The notes: generated by a model not told the origin, from the sequence alone. DNA of 64,000 nt from Candidatus Rhodoblastus alkanivorans (GCF_022760755.1 NZ_JAIVFP010000001.1:1778001-1842000), one strand, 5' to 3'. Positions 51,365-60,281 are shown, numbered from the stretch's first letter. A program made the numbers and translations.

Positions 51365-52294
51365 ATGGAAAACGTTCTCGACGCTTATTCGAAGGCGGTT
51401 GTTGACGTCGCGGAGACGGTCGGGCCGGCGGTGGTTCGCGTGGCGCCTCTGAGCCGGCGCGGCGGCGTCGGTTCGGGCGTGGTCATTTCGCCCGACGGCC
51501 TTGTCGTCACCAACAGCCATGTTGTCGGCGGCGCCAGAAAACTGCGCCTGTCCTTTGCCGAAGGCGGCGAAACCGACGCGCTGCTGTTGGGCGACGATCC
51601 CGATTCCGATCTCGCCTTGCTGCGCGCCGAATTGCCGCGCGGCGCTTCGATCGCGCGCCTGGGCGATTCCAAGACGCTGAAGCGCGGCCAATTGGTGATC
51701 GCCATCGGCAATCCGCTTGGCTTCGAGTCGACGGTGACGGCGGGCGTCGTCTCGGCGCTCGGCCGCTCGTTACGCTCACGCGGCGGCCGGCTGATCGACG
51801 ACGTGATCCAGACCGACGCGGCGCTCAATCCCGGCAATTCTGGCGGCCCGCTGGTTTCGGCGAGCGGCGAGGTGATGGGGATCAACACCGCCATGATCGC
51901 GGGAGCGCAAAATCTGTGTTTCGCCGTGTCCAGCAATACCGCGACTTTCGTCATCAGCGAATTCATCGCCCATGGCCGGGTGCGACGCGCCCATCTCGGC
52001 ATCGCCGCGCAAACTATCCCCCTCCCGCGCCGTCTCGTCGTGGCGACGGGCGCGGCGCCGCGGGCGGCGCGGGTCGGCGAAGTCGAGCCAGGCGGTCCGG
52101 CCGAGCGCGGCGGTCTTCATGTCGGCGACATCGTGCTGAGCCTTGACGGCCTCGCCATCGACGGGGCCGACGATCTGATTCGGCTCCTGGGCCGCGAGCG
52201 TATCGGTCGGCCGACGATCTTGCGGGTCATTCAGGGCGGAAAGCTGAACGAGGTCGAGGTCGTTCCGATCGAGCGGCCGGCCAAGGCGGCGTGA
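51365..52294 (+). CDS. HtrA-like S1C serine protease with PDZ domain, no signal peptide
   Basis: A 309-residue serine protease with an intact triad: His in TNSHVVGG (about 52), Asp in DSDLALLRA (about 81) and Ser in NPGNSGGPLVSA (about 159). One PDZ domain follows (about 215-300; VGEVEPGGPAERGGLHVGDI). Unlike DegP/DegQ there is no signal peptide or membrane helix, so it should act in the cytosol. Third gene of the cassette. Confidence 0.85.
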   Translation: MENVLDAYSKAVVDVAETVGPAVVRVAPLSRRGGVGSGVVISPDGLVVTNSHVVGGARKLRLSFAEGGETDALLLGDDPDSDLALLRAELPRGASIARLGDSKTLKRGQLVIAIGNPLGFESTVTAGVVSALGRSLRSRGGRLIDDVIQTDAALNPGNSGGPLVSASGEVMGINTAMIAGAQNLCFAVSSNTATFVISEFIAHGRVRRAHLGIAAQTIPLPRRLVVATGAAPRAARVGEVEPGGPAERGGLHVGDIVLSLDGLAIDGADDLIRLLGRERIGRPTILRVIQGGKLNEVEVVPIERPAKAA

Positions 52295-52459
52295 AGCGTC
52301 AAAAGGCGCCGCCGCTGCGATCCTTTTCCGAGCGCATGGCGTTTGGCGAACCTCCGTTAAGACGGAGCGGCGACAGGCGCGCGCTCGGCGTCAAAGTTGC
52401 ATTCCGCCGGCGGCCGTGGAAAGACGCGGCGAGCCGATCGCGCGTAAGGACCTCTTCCC

Positions 52460-53488
52460 ATGGCCTTCTGGTTGGAAATAGCATCCTTCGCCCTGAAAGC
52501 CGTTCTTATCGTTGCGGCGCTCAGCGCCCTCGCGCTGCTCGTCGCGCGCCTGACGCGCCGCGACGCAGGGCGCGGGCGCGAAATCGAGGTCCGCTCGCTC
52601 AACGAGCGCTACGACCGGATGCGCGACGAACTCGACGCGGAAATCCTCGACAGCAAGGAGCGACGGTCGCTCGCCAGGGCCCGCAAGCGCGAGGCCAAGG
52701 CGCGCGCGGCGGCTCCGGCCGGCAAGCGCGTTTATGTGCTCGGCTTCAAGGGCGACTTGGTGGCGTCGGCCGTCAAGCGCCTGGCCCGGGAGATCGACGC
52801 TGTGCTTACCGTCGCCCGGCCGGAGACAGACGAGGTCGTGTTGCGCCTGCAAAGCTCCGGCGGCACGGTGACCGGCTACGGCCTCGCCGCCGCCGAAATC
52901 TCGCGTCTTCGTGACCGCAAGATCAGGGTCACGGTCTCCGTCGATCAGGTCGCGGCGAGCGGCGGCTACATGATGGCCTGCGCGGGGGACAAAATCGTCG
53001 CCGCGCCTTTCGCGCTCATCGGCTCGATCGGCGTCGTGGCGCAGGTGCCGAACCTCCATCGCCTTCTCAAGAAGAACGATATCGACTTCGAGGAGCTGAC
53101 GGCGGGCGAATTCAAGCGGTCCGTCTCGGTGCTCGGAGAGATCACGCCGGCCGGCCGCGAGCATTTCCGCGGCAAGATCGAGGACACGCATGCCGCCTTC
53201 AAGAGCTTCGTCGCCGATCGCCGCCCGGCCGCCGACCTCGCCAAGGTCGCCACCGGCGACGTGTGGCTGGCGAGCGAGGCCGTGGGCCTCGGCCTCGTGG
53301 ACGCCTTGTCGACCGGCGACGATCTCATCTTCCGCTTGAAGGACGAGGCGCGCCTCTTCGAAGTCGCAACCGCGGCGCGCAGGACGCTCCTGCAACAGCT
53401 TCTCGGCGGCCTCGGCTTCGACGGGCCATCGGCGCTCGCGCCGCTTGGCGCGATCGCCAAAGCGTTCAGCGCCGTTCGTAGCAATTGA
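52460..53488 (+). CDS. SohB-like S49 family peptidase
   Basis: Membrane-anchored serine peptidase of 342 residues. One N-terminal helix (IASFALKAVLIVAALSALALLVA) and a charged linker (about 35-85) precede the S49 domain, with the catalytic Ser in VAASGGYMMACAGD (about 167) and Lys in LTAGEFKRSVSVLGE (about 219), the Ser-Lys dyad of SohB/SppA. GIVVAQ-like SIGVVAQVPN follows the Ser. It lies 165 bases after the second HtrA-like gene, same strand. Confidence 0.85.
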   Translation: MAFWLEIASFALKAVLIVAALSALALLVARLTRRDAGRGREIEVRSLNERYDRMRDELDAEILDSKERRSLARARKREAKARAAAPAGKRVYVLGFKGDLVASAVKRLAREIDAVLTVARPETDEVVLRLQSSGGTVTGYGLAAAEISRLRDRKIRVTVSVDQVAASGGYMMACAGDKIVAAPFALIGSIGVVAQVPNLHRLLKKNDIDFEELTAGEFKRSVSVLGEITPAGREHFRGKIEDTHAAFKSFVADRRPAADLAKVATGDVWLASEAVGLGLVDALSTGDDLIFRLKDEARLFEVATAARRTLLQQLLGGLGFDGPSALAPLGAIAKAFSAVRSN

Positions 53489-53509
53489 CGGCGACGCGAG
53501 GACTGCGCG

Positions 53510-53713
53510 TCAGTCGTGGAGCGCCGCGCATTGGACGAGGCAGGTCTTGTCCTTGCGGCGGAACAGCACGAGCGAGGATCGATTGTCGTAGCCTCTGACC
53601 TAGCCGGCGAGGCCCCAGCTGTCGGCGAGCGCCTTTTCGATCGTCAACGGCGGCTTGGCGAACGCGACGCCGACCCCGAGGAGCGCGAGCCAAAGGCCAA
53701 GGACGACGCGCAT
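53510..53713 (-). pseudogene. Small secreted protein gene with in-frame TAG
   Basis: GGAGGAGAAGA precedes ATG 53713. The product begins with a signal peptide (MRVVLGLWLALLGVGVAFAK) and runs to ...SWGLAG, then TAG at 53602-53600, then continues in the same frame VRGYDNRSSLVLFRRKDKTC to TGA at 53510. The continued part looks like real protein (CLVQCAALHD, two Cys). One base change explains the break. Function unknown. Confidence 0.6.
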
Positions 53714-53839
53714 TCTTCTCCTCCCGGGCCGAGCCGCAGCGCCAAGCGGGCGCAGCGAAGGCCCGCAACGTGGCGGAATTGCGGATCGAGGCGGGATGCC
53801 CGCTTTGTCACCCCAGCGCGCCCTGCTGTCTCGCTGTCC

Positions 53840-54010
53840 ACGCTCGACCTCGACAAGGTCGCCAACGGCGACATCTGGCCCGTCCGCGAGACGATGGCGC
53901 TCGCCCTCGTCGACGAGCTGTCGACCAACTGCATCGTCGCCATCATCGGCCCCAATACCATCATTCGGCCAAGGGCCGCTTTTCGCCTCTTCGAGCCGAT
54001 GGCTTTTCCA
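53840..54010 (+). pseudogene. Remnant of a second S49 peptidase gene
   Basis: LDKVANGDIWPVRETMALALVDELST and RPRAAFRLFEPM (both shown in part) align with LAKVATGDVWLASEAVGLGLVDALST and RLKDEARLFEVA of the intact SohB-like protein (about residues 250-300). No start, Ser or Lys motif remains; the rest of 53714-54306 holds no recognised gene. It appears to be the tail of a duplicated or displaced gene. Confidence 0.6.
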
Positions 54011-54306
54011 GGTGCGAAAGACCGCCATGGGTCACGAACGCCAGTTCATTTCGTTTTCGGAACGTCCGCTGAGTGTGCGGCAGCTGCTGGCGGGACCTTT
54101 ATGAGGTAGGGCCGCAAAGTGTTGAACACACCCAATCGCCAATGACAGAGGGGGCACGCCTTTGCCAATCAAACGCCGTCAAAAGTAATCCTCAGGAAAG
54201 GGACGCTGCGAGCCGCGATTCTGTGGCAGGAAATAGCAAGCTATTGATAGGTCTGCGGCAAAGGAAAACTCGCAGGGCCAAGCAAGTGTAATTTTCGCAA
54301 TCTACA

Positions 54307-55069
54307 CTATGAGCCGCTTTCAACGCTCTCGTTCTCTCCCGCGTCCGCGCCGTCCTCACGCAGCTCTGTTTTTTCTCCGCTGAGCGACGCCGCGATCGCC
54401 GCGCCGATCGTGTTGATGGCGGCAAGGGCGGGATCAATGTCGACATGCGCATAGCGTTGCGTCGTCGCCGCCTGCGTATGGCCAAGAAGCCGGCCAATGA
54501 CGGGCAGATTGAGTCCGCTCGCGACGCCGATGCTCGCCGCTGTATGGCGCAAGTCGTGAATCCGGACGTCTTCGACGCCGGCGCGCTTGCGTATGAGCGC
54601 CCACGGCTTGGCAAGATTGACGAGAGGCTTTTTTGCAAGCCTCCCCTCGATGACATGGGGGTTATCCGATCCTTCCGCCGCCGCCTTTCTGACGCGCAGC
54701 AATTCGATTGCTTGATCGCTCAAAAACAGCGGCTTTGCGCCTGTCTTGCTCTCGGGCAGGGCGATCACGCGCCGATTCCAGTCAACCCATTCCCAGCGCG
54801 CGCCCAGTATTTCTGAAACGCGAGCGCCGGTCAGAAGAAGTAGTCGTATTGCGGCGTCCATGTGGGCGTTGATTTCGCCGGCGTCGAGCGCAACGGCTAG
54901 CGCTTGGCCGACGCGGACAAGCTCATCGGGTGAGAGGTATCTTTGTCGCGCTTGTTCGCGATATTTCACGATGTGGCGACAGGGGTTGCTGCCGTCTGGC
55001 CTATAGCCCCAAACCTCGGCCATGATCATCATTTTCGACAGAAGCGCGATGCTTCGATTGGCCTGATAA
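54307..55069 (-). pseudogene. Tyrosine recombinase, C-terminal fragment
   Basis: C-terminal catalytic part of the island integrase: RIRxx-type ALLLTGARVSEILG (catalytic Arg), the HxxR box IHDLRHTAASIGVASG, and GHTQAATTQRYAHVD with the Tyr nucleophile. The N-terminal fragment lies beyond IS copy D. The frame begins right at the IS end (YQANRSIALLSKMM); about 15-20 residues normally linking the two fragments appear missing. Enzyme is therefore inactive. Confidence 0.85.
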
Positions 55070-56002
55070 GAACCCGACTCGAATTTCAATTCTGACTGGC
55101 TTTTGCCCTCGCCAGCCTTCGCATGAGAAGGAAAGCCAGGGCCAATTGCAGCCACGCGAGGGCGGATTCGATGGTCGCCTCGAAGTCTTTTGACAGACGG
55201 CGCGCGCGATTGATCCAACCGAGCGTCCTTTCGACGACCCAGCGTTTCGGCAGCACCGTAAATCCTTTCACCTCTTTATCGGTTCGCTTGACGACGGTGA
55301 TGGAAATGCGGCTCGCCTCGAAGGCTGCGCGCTTGGCTTCATCACCCTGATAACCCCCGTCGACGAAGGACATTTTCACCCACGGGCTCTTGCGATGCAC
55401 GGCCTTCAGCAACGGCGCGAGAGCGTCGCGGTCCTGCACGTCGGCGGTCGTGATCTGGCATTCGATGGGCAGACCGATCGTGTCGACGGCGAGATGGCGC
55501 TTGCGCCCCTTGACCTTCTTGCCCGCATCGAAACCACGGGGGCCGCCGGCTTCCGTCGTCTTGACAGATTGGCTGTCGACGACGACAGCCGTCGGCGCGG
55601 CCTCACGGCTTTCCGCTTCGCGGGCGTCCATCACGAGAACGCTGATGATTTGCGCCCACACGCCGCTGTCGCGCCACGCGTAGAAGCGGTTTTGCACGGT
55701 CGTGAACGGCGGAAAATCCTTCGGCAGATATCGCCATGGGCAGCCGCAGCGGATCAAATAAAACAAGGCGTTGAGAATGATCTGGGCATCTGTCGGCTTG
55801 CGTCCGCGCCGTTTGGGCGGCGGCAACAGCGGCGAAATCAGCGCCAGTTCGGCCTCCGACATATCGCTTGAATAGCGCGCCCGAATGACTTCATACTTCG
55901 CGCGATCGGCCTCGCTCCACGGCATCGCGAATCTCCCAAAGTTGTTGCAAACCAAGGGAATCAAGGGCCGCGAGGCCGGTCAACCAATTTCAGGTCAGGC
56001 TC
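55070..56002 (-). mobile_element. 933-bp IS5-family element, copy D
   Basis: Inverted relative to copies A-C; same length and ends. Flanking triplets in element orientation are TAA and TTA, so no target duplication. Splits the island integrase gene. Confidence 0.88.
55086..55925 (-). CDS. IS5-family transposase (copy D)
   Basis: 279 residues, identical to copies A-C; DDE motifs intact. Confidence 0.9.
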   Translation of the reverse strand: MPWSEADRAKYEVIRARYSSDMSEAELALISPLLPPPKRRGRKPTDAQIILNALFYLIRCGCPWRYLPKDFPPFTTVQNRFYAWRDSGVWAQIISVLVMDAREAESREAAPTAVVVDSQSVKTTEAGGPRGFDAGKKVKGRKRHLAVDTIGLPIECQITTADVQDRDALAPLLKAVHRKSPWVKMSFVDGGYQGDEAKRAAFEASRISITVVKRTDKEVKGFTVLPKRWVVERTLGWINRARRLSKDFEATIESALAWLQLALAFLLMRRLARAKASQN

Positions 56003-56467
56003 TTAGCGAAGTGGGAGTGCCTGTCCGGCGACTTTAAGTCGCCCGAGGGCTGGCAACAAATGCGCCGAGGCGATCTGGCGGTAGCCAGCGGCCGATCTCG
56101 GCTTTTTCCGCGGGAGATGTTCGTCCTCAAACCTTTTCCAAAGATCAGCGACCGTTGGAGCGGTGCGGAGTGATTCCTTTTGGCCTTGCGGATCTTCGCC
56201 GCGAGCCACGGCGGCTAGCACTTGGGTGGCGATTTCGCGCGCTTGCTCGCACGTCAGCTGTCCGTGCGCGCCAACCGCATACCACCGAGGTCGCCCCGTG
56301 CGACCACCGCCCACGCGATATTTGACGATATATTTTTTCTTTCCGGTCGGCAGAATCTTGACGCCGAAACCGCTCAGCTGATCGTCCCATGCATAGCTGG
56401 CTTCAGACGCGGAGGGGAGGGCGTCAACAAGCTTTTTGGTAAGGCGGGGCATGGCGTAGCGGCTCAT
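56003..56467 (-). pseudogene. Tyrosine recombinase, N-terminal fragment
   Basis: N-terminal DUF4102-type arm-binding domain (MPRLTKKLVDALP; WDDQLSGFGVKILPTGKKKYIVKYRVGGGR split) and the start of the core-binding domain (PTVADLWKRFEDEHLPRKK; ASAHLLPALGRLKVA), as in P4-type integrases. After LKVA the sequence GQALPLR leads to a stop at the IS end. Start 56467 lies 198 bases inside the right attachment site, the usual position for a tRNA-targeting integrase. Confidence 0.85.
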
Positions 56468-56664
56468 GGGCGACGTGCAATCATCGAACGGCTCGGCAAA
56501 AATAGCAACCACCTAGCAACCACCAAAACGGGAAGCCGCGTGATCGACGGGGGCTACGAATGAAATGTGCGACATTCATAACTTGCTGAAAATAACGGCA
56601 TTATATGACAATTTCAGTATCAGAGAGTTATGGCGGGAAATCGTGGGAAACAGCGTTTTTCATA

Positions 56665-56712
56665 ACTTTTAATCAGAGGGTCCTGGGTTCGAGTCCCAGC
56701 GCGCTCACCAAG
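56665..56712 (+). repeat. attR-like repeat, displaced 3' end of tRNA-Lys
   Basis: Same 48 bases as in the tRNA except two positions that form a compensated T-stem pair (T-A here, A-T in the intact tRNA). No 5' half of a tRNA is present. Confidence 0.85.
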
Positions 56713-57004
56713 GAAAACAATAAGTTGTTGCGGAAAGCCCGGCTGGATTGTCGGGATTTTTCGTTTTTGGGCAATGAATGGGGCGAACTGGATTGACTTT
56801 CGCGCCGCCTTGTTACGGCCGATGTATGTTTGCATCAAATTCGTCGCCAAGGGCAGGCGCTGAAAACAGGCCGCAGGACGTTCGCGAGACGCGCATCGAG
56901 ACGGGCGTCAGAGTCCGCTGACCGCTGGCGAGGCCGGCGCGATCCGCTTTGGTCTTGGCCGGAATCGCTTTGCACGCGGCGACGCAGCGCATAGGCTGGG
57001 CCGG
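56713..57004. other. Intergenic region between attR and aapJ
   Basis: About 290 bases without a recognised gene; should contain the aap promoter. Small open frames overlapping the tRNA fragment are rejected. Confidence 0.4.
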
Positions 57005-58060
57005 ATGGAACAAACGGACATGCGCAAATCTGTCAAACCGAAACTCAATTTCGCGGCGATCGGCTTTGCCTTCTTTTTTTTGGCTTTTTTCGCGGCGCGG
57101 GCGGTTCGGGCCGATACGCTCGACGAGACGCGCAGGCGCGGTTTTGTCGTCTGCGGCGTGAATATTGGGCTTGCCGGCTTCGGCTTGCCGGATGATCGCG
57201 GCGCGTGGCGGGGCTTCGACATCGATTATTGCCGCGCGGTCGCGGCGGCCATATTTGACGATCCAGCGAAAGTGACGTTCATCCCGCTTTCCGCCAAAGA
57301 CCGTTTCACCGCTTTGCAATCGGGCGAGGTGGACATTCTCTCGCGCAACACCACGTGGACGGAATCGCGCGAGGTGGGGCAGGGGCTGCTGTTCACCGGA
57401 ATCAATTATTTTGACGGCCAGGGTTTCATGGTTCGCAAGAGCCTCGGGATCACCTCCGCCTTGCGGCTCAACGGCGCCTCGATCTGCGCCCAGCAGGGCA
57501 CCACGACAGAACTCAATCTCGCGGATTTCTTCCGCTCGCATGGCATGAAGGCGGAATCGGTGGTGTTCGCGAGCGCCGACGAGGCGATCAAGGCCTATGA
57601 TTCAGGCCGTTGCGACGCCTTTACCACCGACGGCTCCGCGCTCTATGCCCAGCGCCTGAAACTGACCCATCCGGAAGACCATGTCGTGCTGAAGGAAACG
57701 ATTTCCAAGGAGCCGTTCAGCCCGGCGGTGCGGCAGGGCGACGACCGTTGGTTCAATCTGGTGAAATGGACGGAATTCGCGCTGCTCGACGCCGAGGAGC
57801 TGGGCGTGACCTCGAAGAGTGTCGAGGAGATGAAGACGTCGAGCAATCCCGCCATCCGCCGCCTGCTTGGCGTCGAGGGCGATTTCGGCGCGGGGCTCGG
57901 CCTGACGCCGGACTGGGCGGCGCGGATCGTCAAGGCGGTCGGCAATTACGGCGAAATTTTCGATCGCAATCTCGGCAAGGATTCAGCCCTCAAAATTCCA
58001 CGCGGGCTCAACGCGCTGTGGCGCGATGGCGGGCTCCATTACGCCCCTCCGGTGCGATGA
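57005..58060 (+). CDS. aapJ: General L-amino acid ABC transporter substrate-binding protein
   Basis: Periplasmic amino-acid-binding protein of 351 residues, AapJ/BztA type. The hydrophobic leader (IGFAFFFLAFFAARAVRADT) is followed by RGFVVCGVNIGLAGFGLPDD, WRGFDIDYCRAVAAAIF, DILSRNTTWTESREVG, ICAQQGTTTELNLADFF and DAFTTDGSALYAQR, all family-typical. MRKS at 57020 is an alternative start. aapQ overlaps its stop (ATGA). Rhizobial Aap imports a broad range of amino acids. Confidence 0.93.
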   Translation: MEQTDMRKSVKPKLNFAAIGFAFFFLAFFAARAVRADTLDETRRRGFVVCGVNIGLAGFGLPDDRGAWRGFDIDYCRAVAAAIFDDPAKVTFIPLSAKDRFTALQSGEVDILSRNTTWTESREVGQGLLFTGINYFDGQGFMVRKSLGITSALRLNGASICAQQGTTTELNLADFFRSHGMKAESVVFASADEAIKAYDSGRCDAFTTDGSALYAQRLKLTHPEDHVVLKETISKEPFSPAVRQGDDRWFNLVKWTEFALLDAEELGVTSKSVEEMKTSSNPAIRRLLGVEGDFGAGLGLTPDWAARIVKAVGNYGEIFDRNLGKDSALKIPRGLNALWRDGGLHYAPPVR

Positions 58061-59040
58061 CGGCGCGCGCCGCGCGACGCTGGGCGATTCAGGCCCCGCT
58101 GCTGCTCGCGGTCGGCGGTCTGTTCGTCTTCGCTTATCTCAACGCCCGCGACAACCTGCGGGCCCTGGGAATCCCGACGTCCTTCGCCTTTCTCGACGAC
58201 GTCGCCGGCTTCAGCATCAACCAGAGTCTCATTCCCTATTCGCCCTTGTCGTCCTATGGCCGGGCGCTGCTGGTCGGTCTGCTCAATACCCTGATGGTTT
58301 CGGCGCTGTCCGGTCTTTTCGCGACGCTCATCGGCTTCGCCATGGGCTTTGCGCGGCTGTCGCGAAATCTGGCGCTGTCGCGGCTTGCGGGCGCCTATGT
58401 CGCGATCGTGCGCAACCTGCCGCTGCTGCTGCAGATCCTGTTCTGGTATGTCGCGGTGCTGGCGCCGCTGCCGGGGCCGGCGGATTCCTATCATTTCGCC
58501 GGCTTTTACCTCAACAACCGCGGCTTGAGTGGGCCAGCCCTTTCTTTTGCCCATGGCTGGCCCGTGGCGGACTGGCCCGTGTTCGATTCGGCGGTGAACC
58601 CTTTCAATGTCGCGGGCGGCTGGCGCCTCGCGCCCGAGGCCTGCGCCCTGATCCTTGGCCTGTCGATCTATACCGGCTCCTATATCGCCGAAATCGTGCG
58701 GGCCGGGGTGCAAAGCGTGCCGCAAGGCCAGAGCGAGGCGGCGGCGGCTTTGGGCCTGAGCGCGTCGCAGGCGCGGCGGCTGGTGATCCGGCCCCAGGCG
58801 ATGCGGGTGATCCTGCCGCCGCTCATCAGCCAATATCTGGCGATGACGAAGAATTCTTCGCTTGCCGCCTTCGTCGGCTTCGCCGATCTGATGCAGGTCT
58901 CGGGCACGATCCTCAACCAGACCGGCGCAGCCTTGCAGGTCATCGCGCTGGTCATGGCGCTCTATCTCGGCCTGTCGCTGGCGACCCTTGTTCTGGTGCG
59001 GCTCTACGAGCGCCGGCTGCGCTGGGGAGGGCGGACATGA
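58057..59040 (+). CDS. aapQ: General L-amino acid ABC transporter permease AapQ
   Basis: Inner-membrane permease of 327 residues. The early GFSINQSLIPYSPLSSYGRALLVGLLNTL segment (about 50-80), LARAYVAIVRNLPLLLQILFWY-like loop with RNLPLLLQ and the EAA motif VPQGQSEAAAALGLSASQARRLVI (about 225-248) are typical. It lies between aapJ and aapM with 4-base overlaps at both ends. Confidence 0.93.
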   Translation: MTARAARRWAIQAPLLLAVGGLFVFAYLNARDNLRALGIPTSFAFLDDVAGFSINQSLIPYSPLSSYGRALLVGLLNTLMVSALSGLFATLIGFAMGFARLSRNLALSRLAGAYVAIVRNLPLLLQILFWYVAVLAPLPGPADSYHFAGFYLNNRGLSGPALSFAHGWPVADWPVFDSAVNPFNVAGGWRLAPEACALILGLSIYTGSYIAEIVRAGVQSVPQGQSEAAAALGLSASQARRLVIRPQAMRVILPPLISQYLAMTKNSSLAAFVGFADLMQVSGTILNQTGAALQVIALVMALYLGLSLATLVLVRLYERRLRWGGRT

Positions 59041-60167
59041 CGGACTTTTTGCGCGCGGCGCCGGCGCCGCAACGCCCGCCGCCGAAAATCGTGCGGCCAT
59101 TCCGGGCGGTCGTGCGGGAAAATCTGTTCGCGGATTGGACGTCCGCCCTGATCACGCTCGCTGTCGCCGCCTTGCTGGCGCTGGGGCTGGGGCCTTTGTG
59201 GCGTTTCCTCGTCGCCGACGCCGTGTGGCGGGCGTCCGACGGCGTCCCATGCCGGGCGCCGGGCGCGGGCGCGTGCTGGGCCTTCATCGCCGCCAAGGCG
59301 CCATTCTTCATTTACGGCTCCTACCCGCCCGACCAGCGCTGGCGCGTCGATCTCGCCTTCGCCCTCGCCGCCGCGCTGATTGTCTGGCTGCTGTGGCCGC
59401 GAGCGAAGCGCAAGGGCGTCGCCGCTCTCGGCTTTTTCGTCGCTCTTCCCGCGGTTGGTTTCGCGCTGCTCAGCGGGGCGCCGGCGCTCGGTCTGCCGCG
59501 GGTTGGGACCAATCTGTGGGGCGGCGCTATGGTGACGCTGCTGGTCGCGCTGACGGGCATTGTCGTCGCCTTGCCGGGCGGGGTGCTGCTCGCGCTGGGG
59601 CGGCGCTCCGACCTGCCGGCGGTGCGAGCTCTATGCGTGGGGCTGATCGAATTCGTGCGCGGCGCGCCTTTGATCGCGGTGCTGTTCATGGCCAACGCCA
59701 TGCTGCCGTTGTTCCTGCCGCCGGACTGGGCGCCGGACCGTTTGCTGCGGCCCCTGATCGGCATCGCTTTATTCGCCTCCGCCTATATGGCGGAGGTCGC
59801 GCGCGCGGGGCTCAACGCCGTGCCGCGCGGTCAGGGGGAGGCGGCGCAGGCCCTGGGGCTCGGCCGGATCGCGACCCTGCGCTTCGTCATTCTGCCGCAG
59901 GCGCTGGCGGCGGTGATCCCCGCGATCGTCAATAATTTCGTGGCTTTATTCAAGGACACGACCCTGGTGGCGATCGTCGGCATCTTCGACTTCCTGCACA
60001 CGGTGGACGTGGCGCGGGTCGATCCGCGCTGGGCCGGGCCGAATATCGCCGTCACGGCCTATGCCTTCGCCGGCCTGTTCTATCTGGGCTTCTGCCTCGC
60101 CATGTCGGCCTATGCGCGCGGCGTCGAGCGGCGGCTGGCGGCGGGCCGTCATCAAACTCGCATGTGA
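59037..60167 (+). CDS. aapM: General L-amino acid ABC transporter permease AapM
   Basis: Second inner-membrane permease, 376 residues. NLFADWTSALITLAVAALL near residue 30, NLWGGAMVTLLVALTGIVVALPGG, EFVRGAPLIAVLFMANAMLPLFLP and EAA motif VPRGQGEAAQALGLGRIATLRFVILPQ follow the AapM plan. The expected ATPase gene aapP does not follow; an aquaporin gene comes next after 114 bases. The ATPase may be encoded elsewhere. Confidence 0.93.
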   Translation: MTDFLRAAPAPQRPPPKIVRPFRAVVRENLFADWTSALITLAVAALLALGLGPLWRFLVADAVWRASDGVPCRAPGAGACWAFIAAKAPFFIYGSYPPDQRWRVDLAFALAAALIVWLLWPRAKRKGVAALGFFVALPAVGFALLSGAPALGLPRVGTNLWGGAMVTLLVALTGIVVALPGGVLLALGRRSDLPAVRALCVGLIEFVRGAPLIAVLFMANAMLPLFLPPDWAPDRLLRPLIGIALFASAYMAEVARAGLNAVPRGQGEAAQALGLGRIATLRFVILPQALAAVIPAIVNNFVALFKDTTLVAIVGIFDFLHTVDVARVDPRWAGPNIAVTAYAFAGLFYLGFCLAMSAYARGVERRLAAGRHQTRM

Positions 60168-60281
60168 AGATGGAAAGCTGAAGCGCAGCTGAGGCTCGGG
60201 ACCTCCCGTGCGAAAAGTCACTTGGCGCACAGAAGACAGCGACTAAGCTGGCGTCGCCATTCTGGCTTGGGGGAGGTCAAT

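Larger units (their letters stand above)
43313..56712. mobile_element. Genomic island integrated at tRNA-Lys
   Basis: About 13.4 kb between a functional tRNA-Lys and a 48-bp direct repeat of its 3' end (two mismatches). A tyrosine recombinase gene, split by an IS, sits at the right end pointing inward. Content is mosaic: IS256-family element, three 933-bp IS copies, several broken genes, a tRNA-Thr fragment and a protease cassette. The recombinase is disrupted, so the island is probably immobile unless helped. Confidence 0.85.

Noticed and set aside
56605-56796. 63-residue plus-strand open frame over attR
   Set aside because: It translates the displaced tRNA-Lys 3' end; no independent support.
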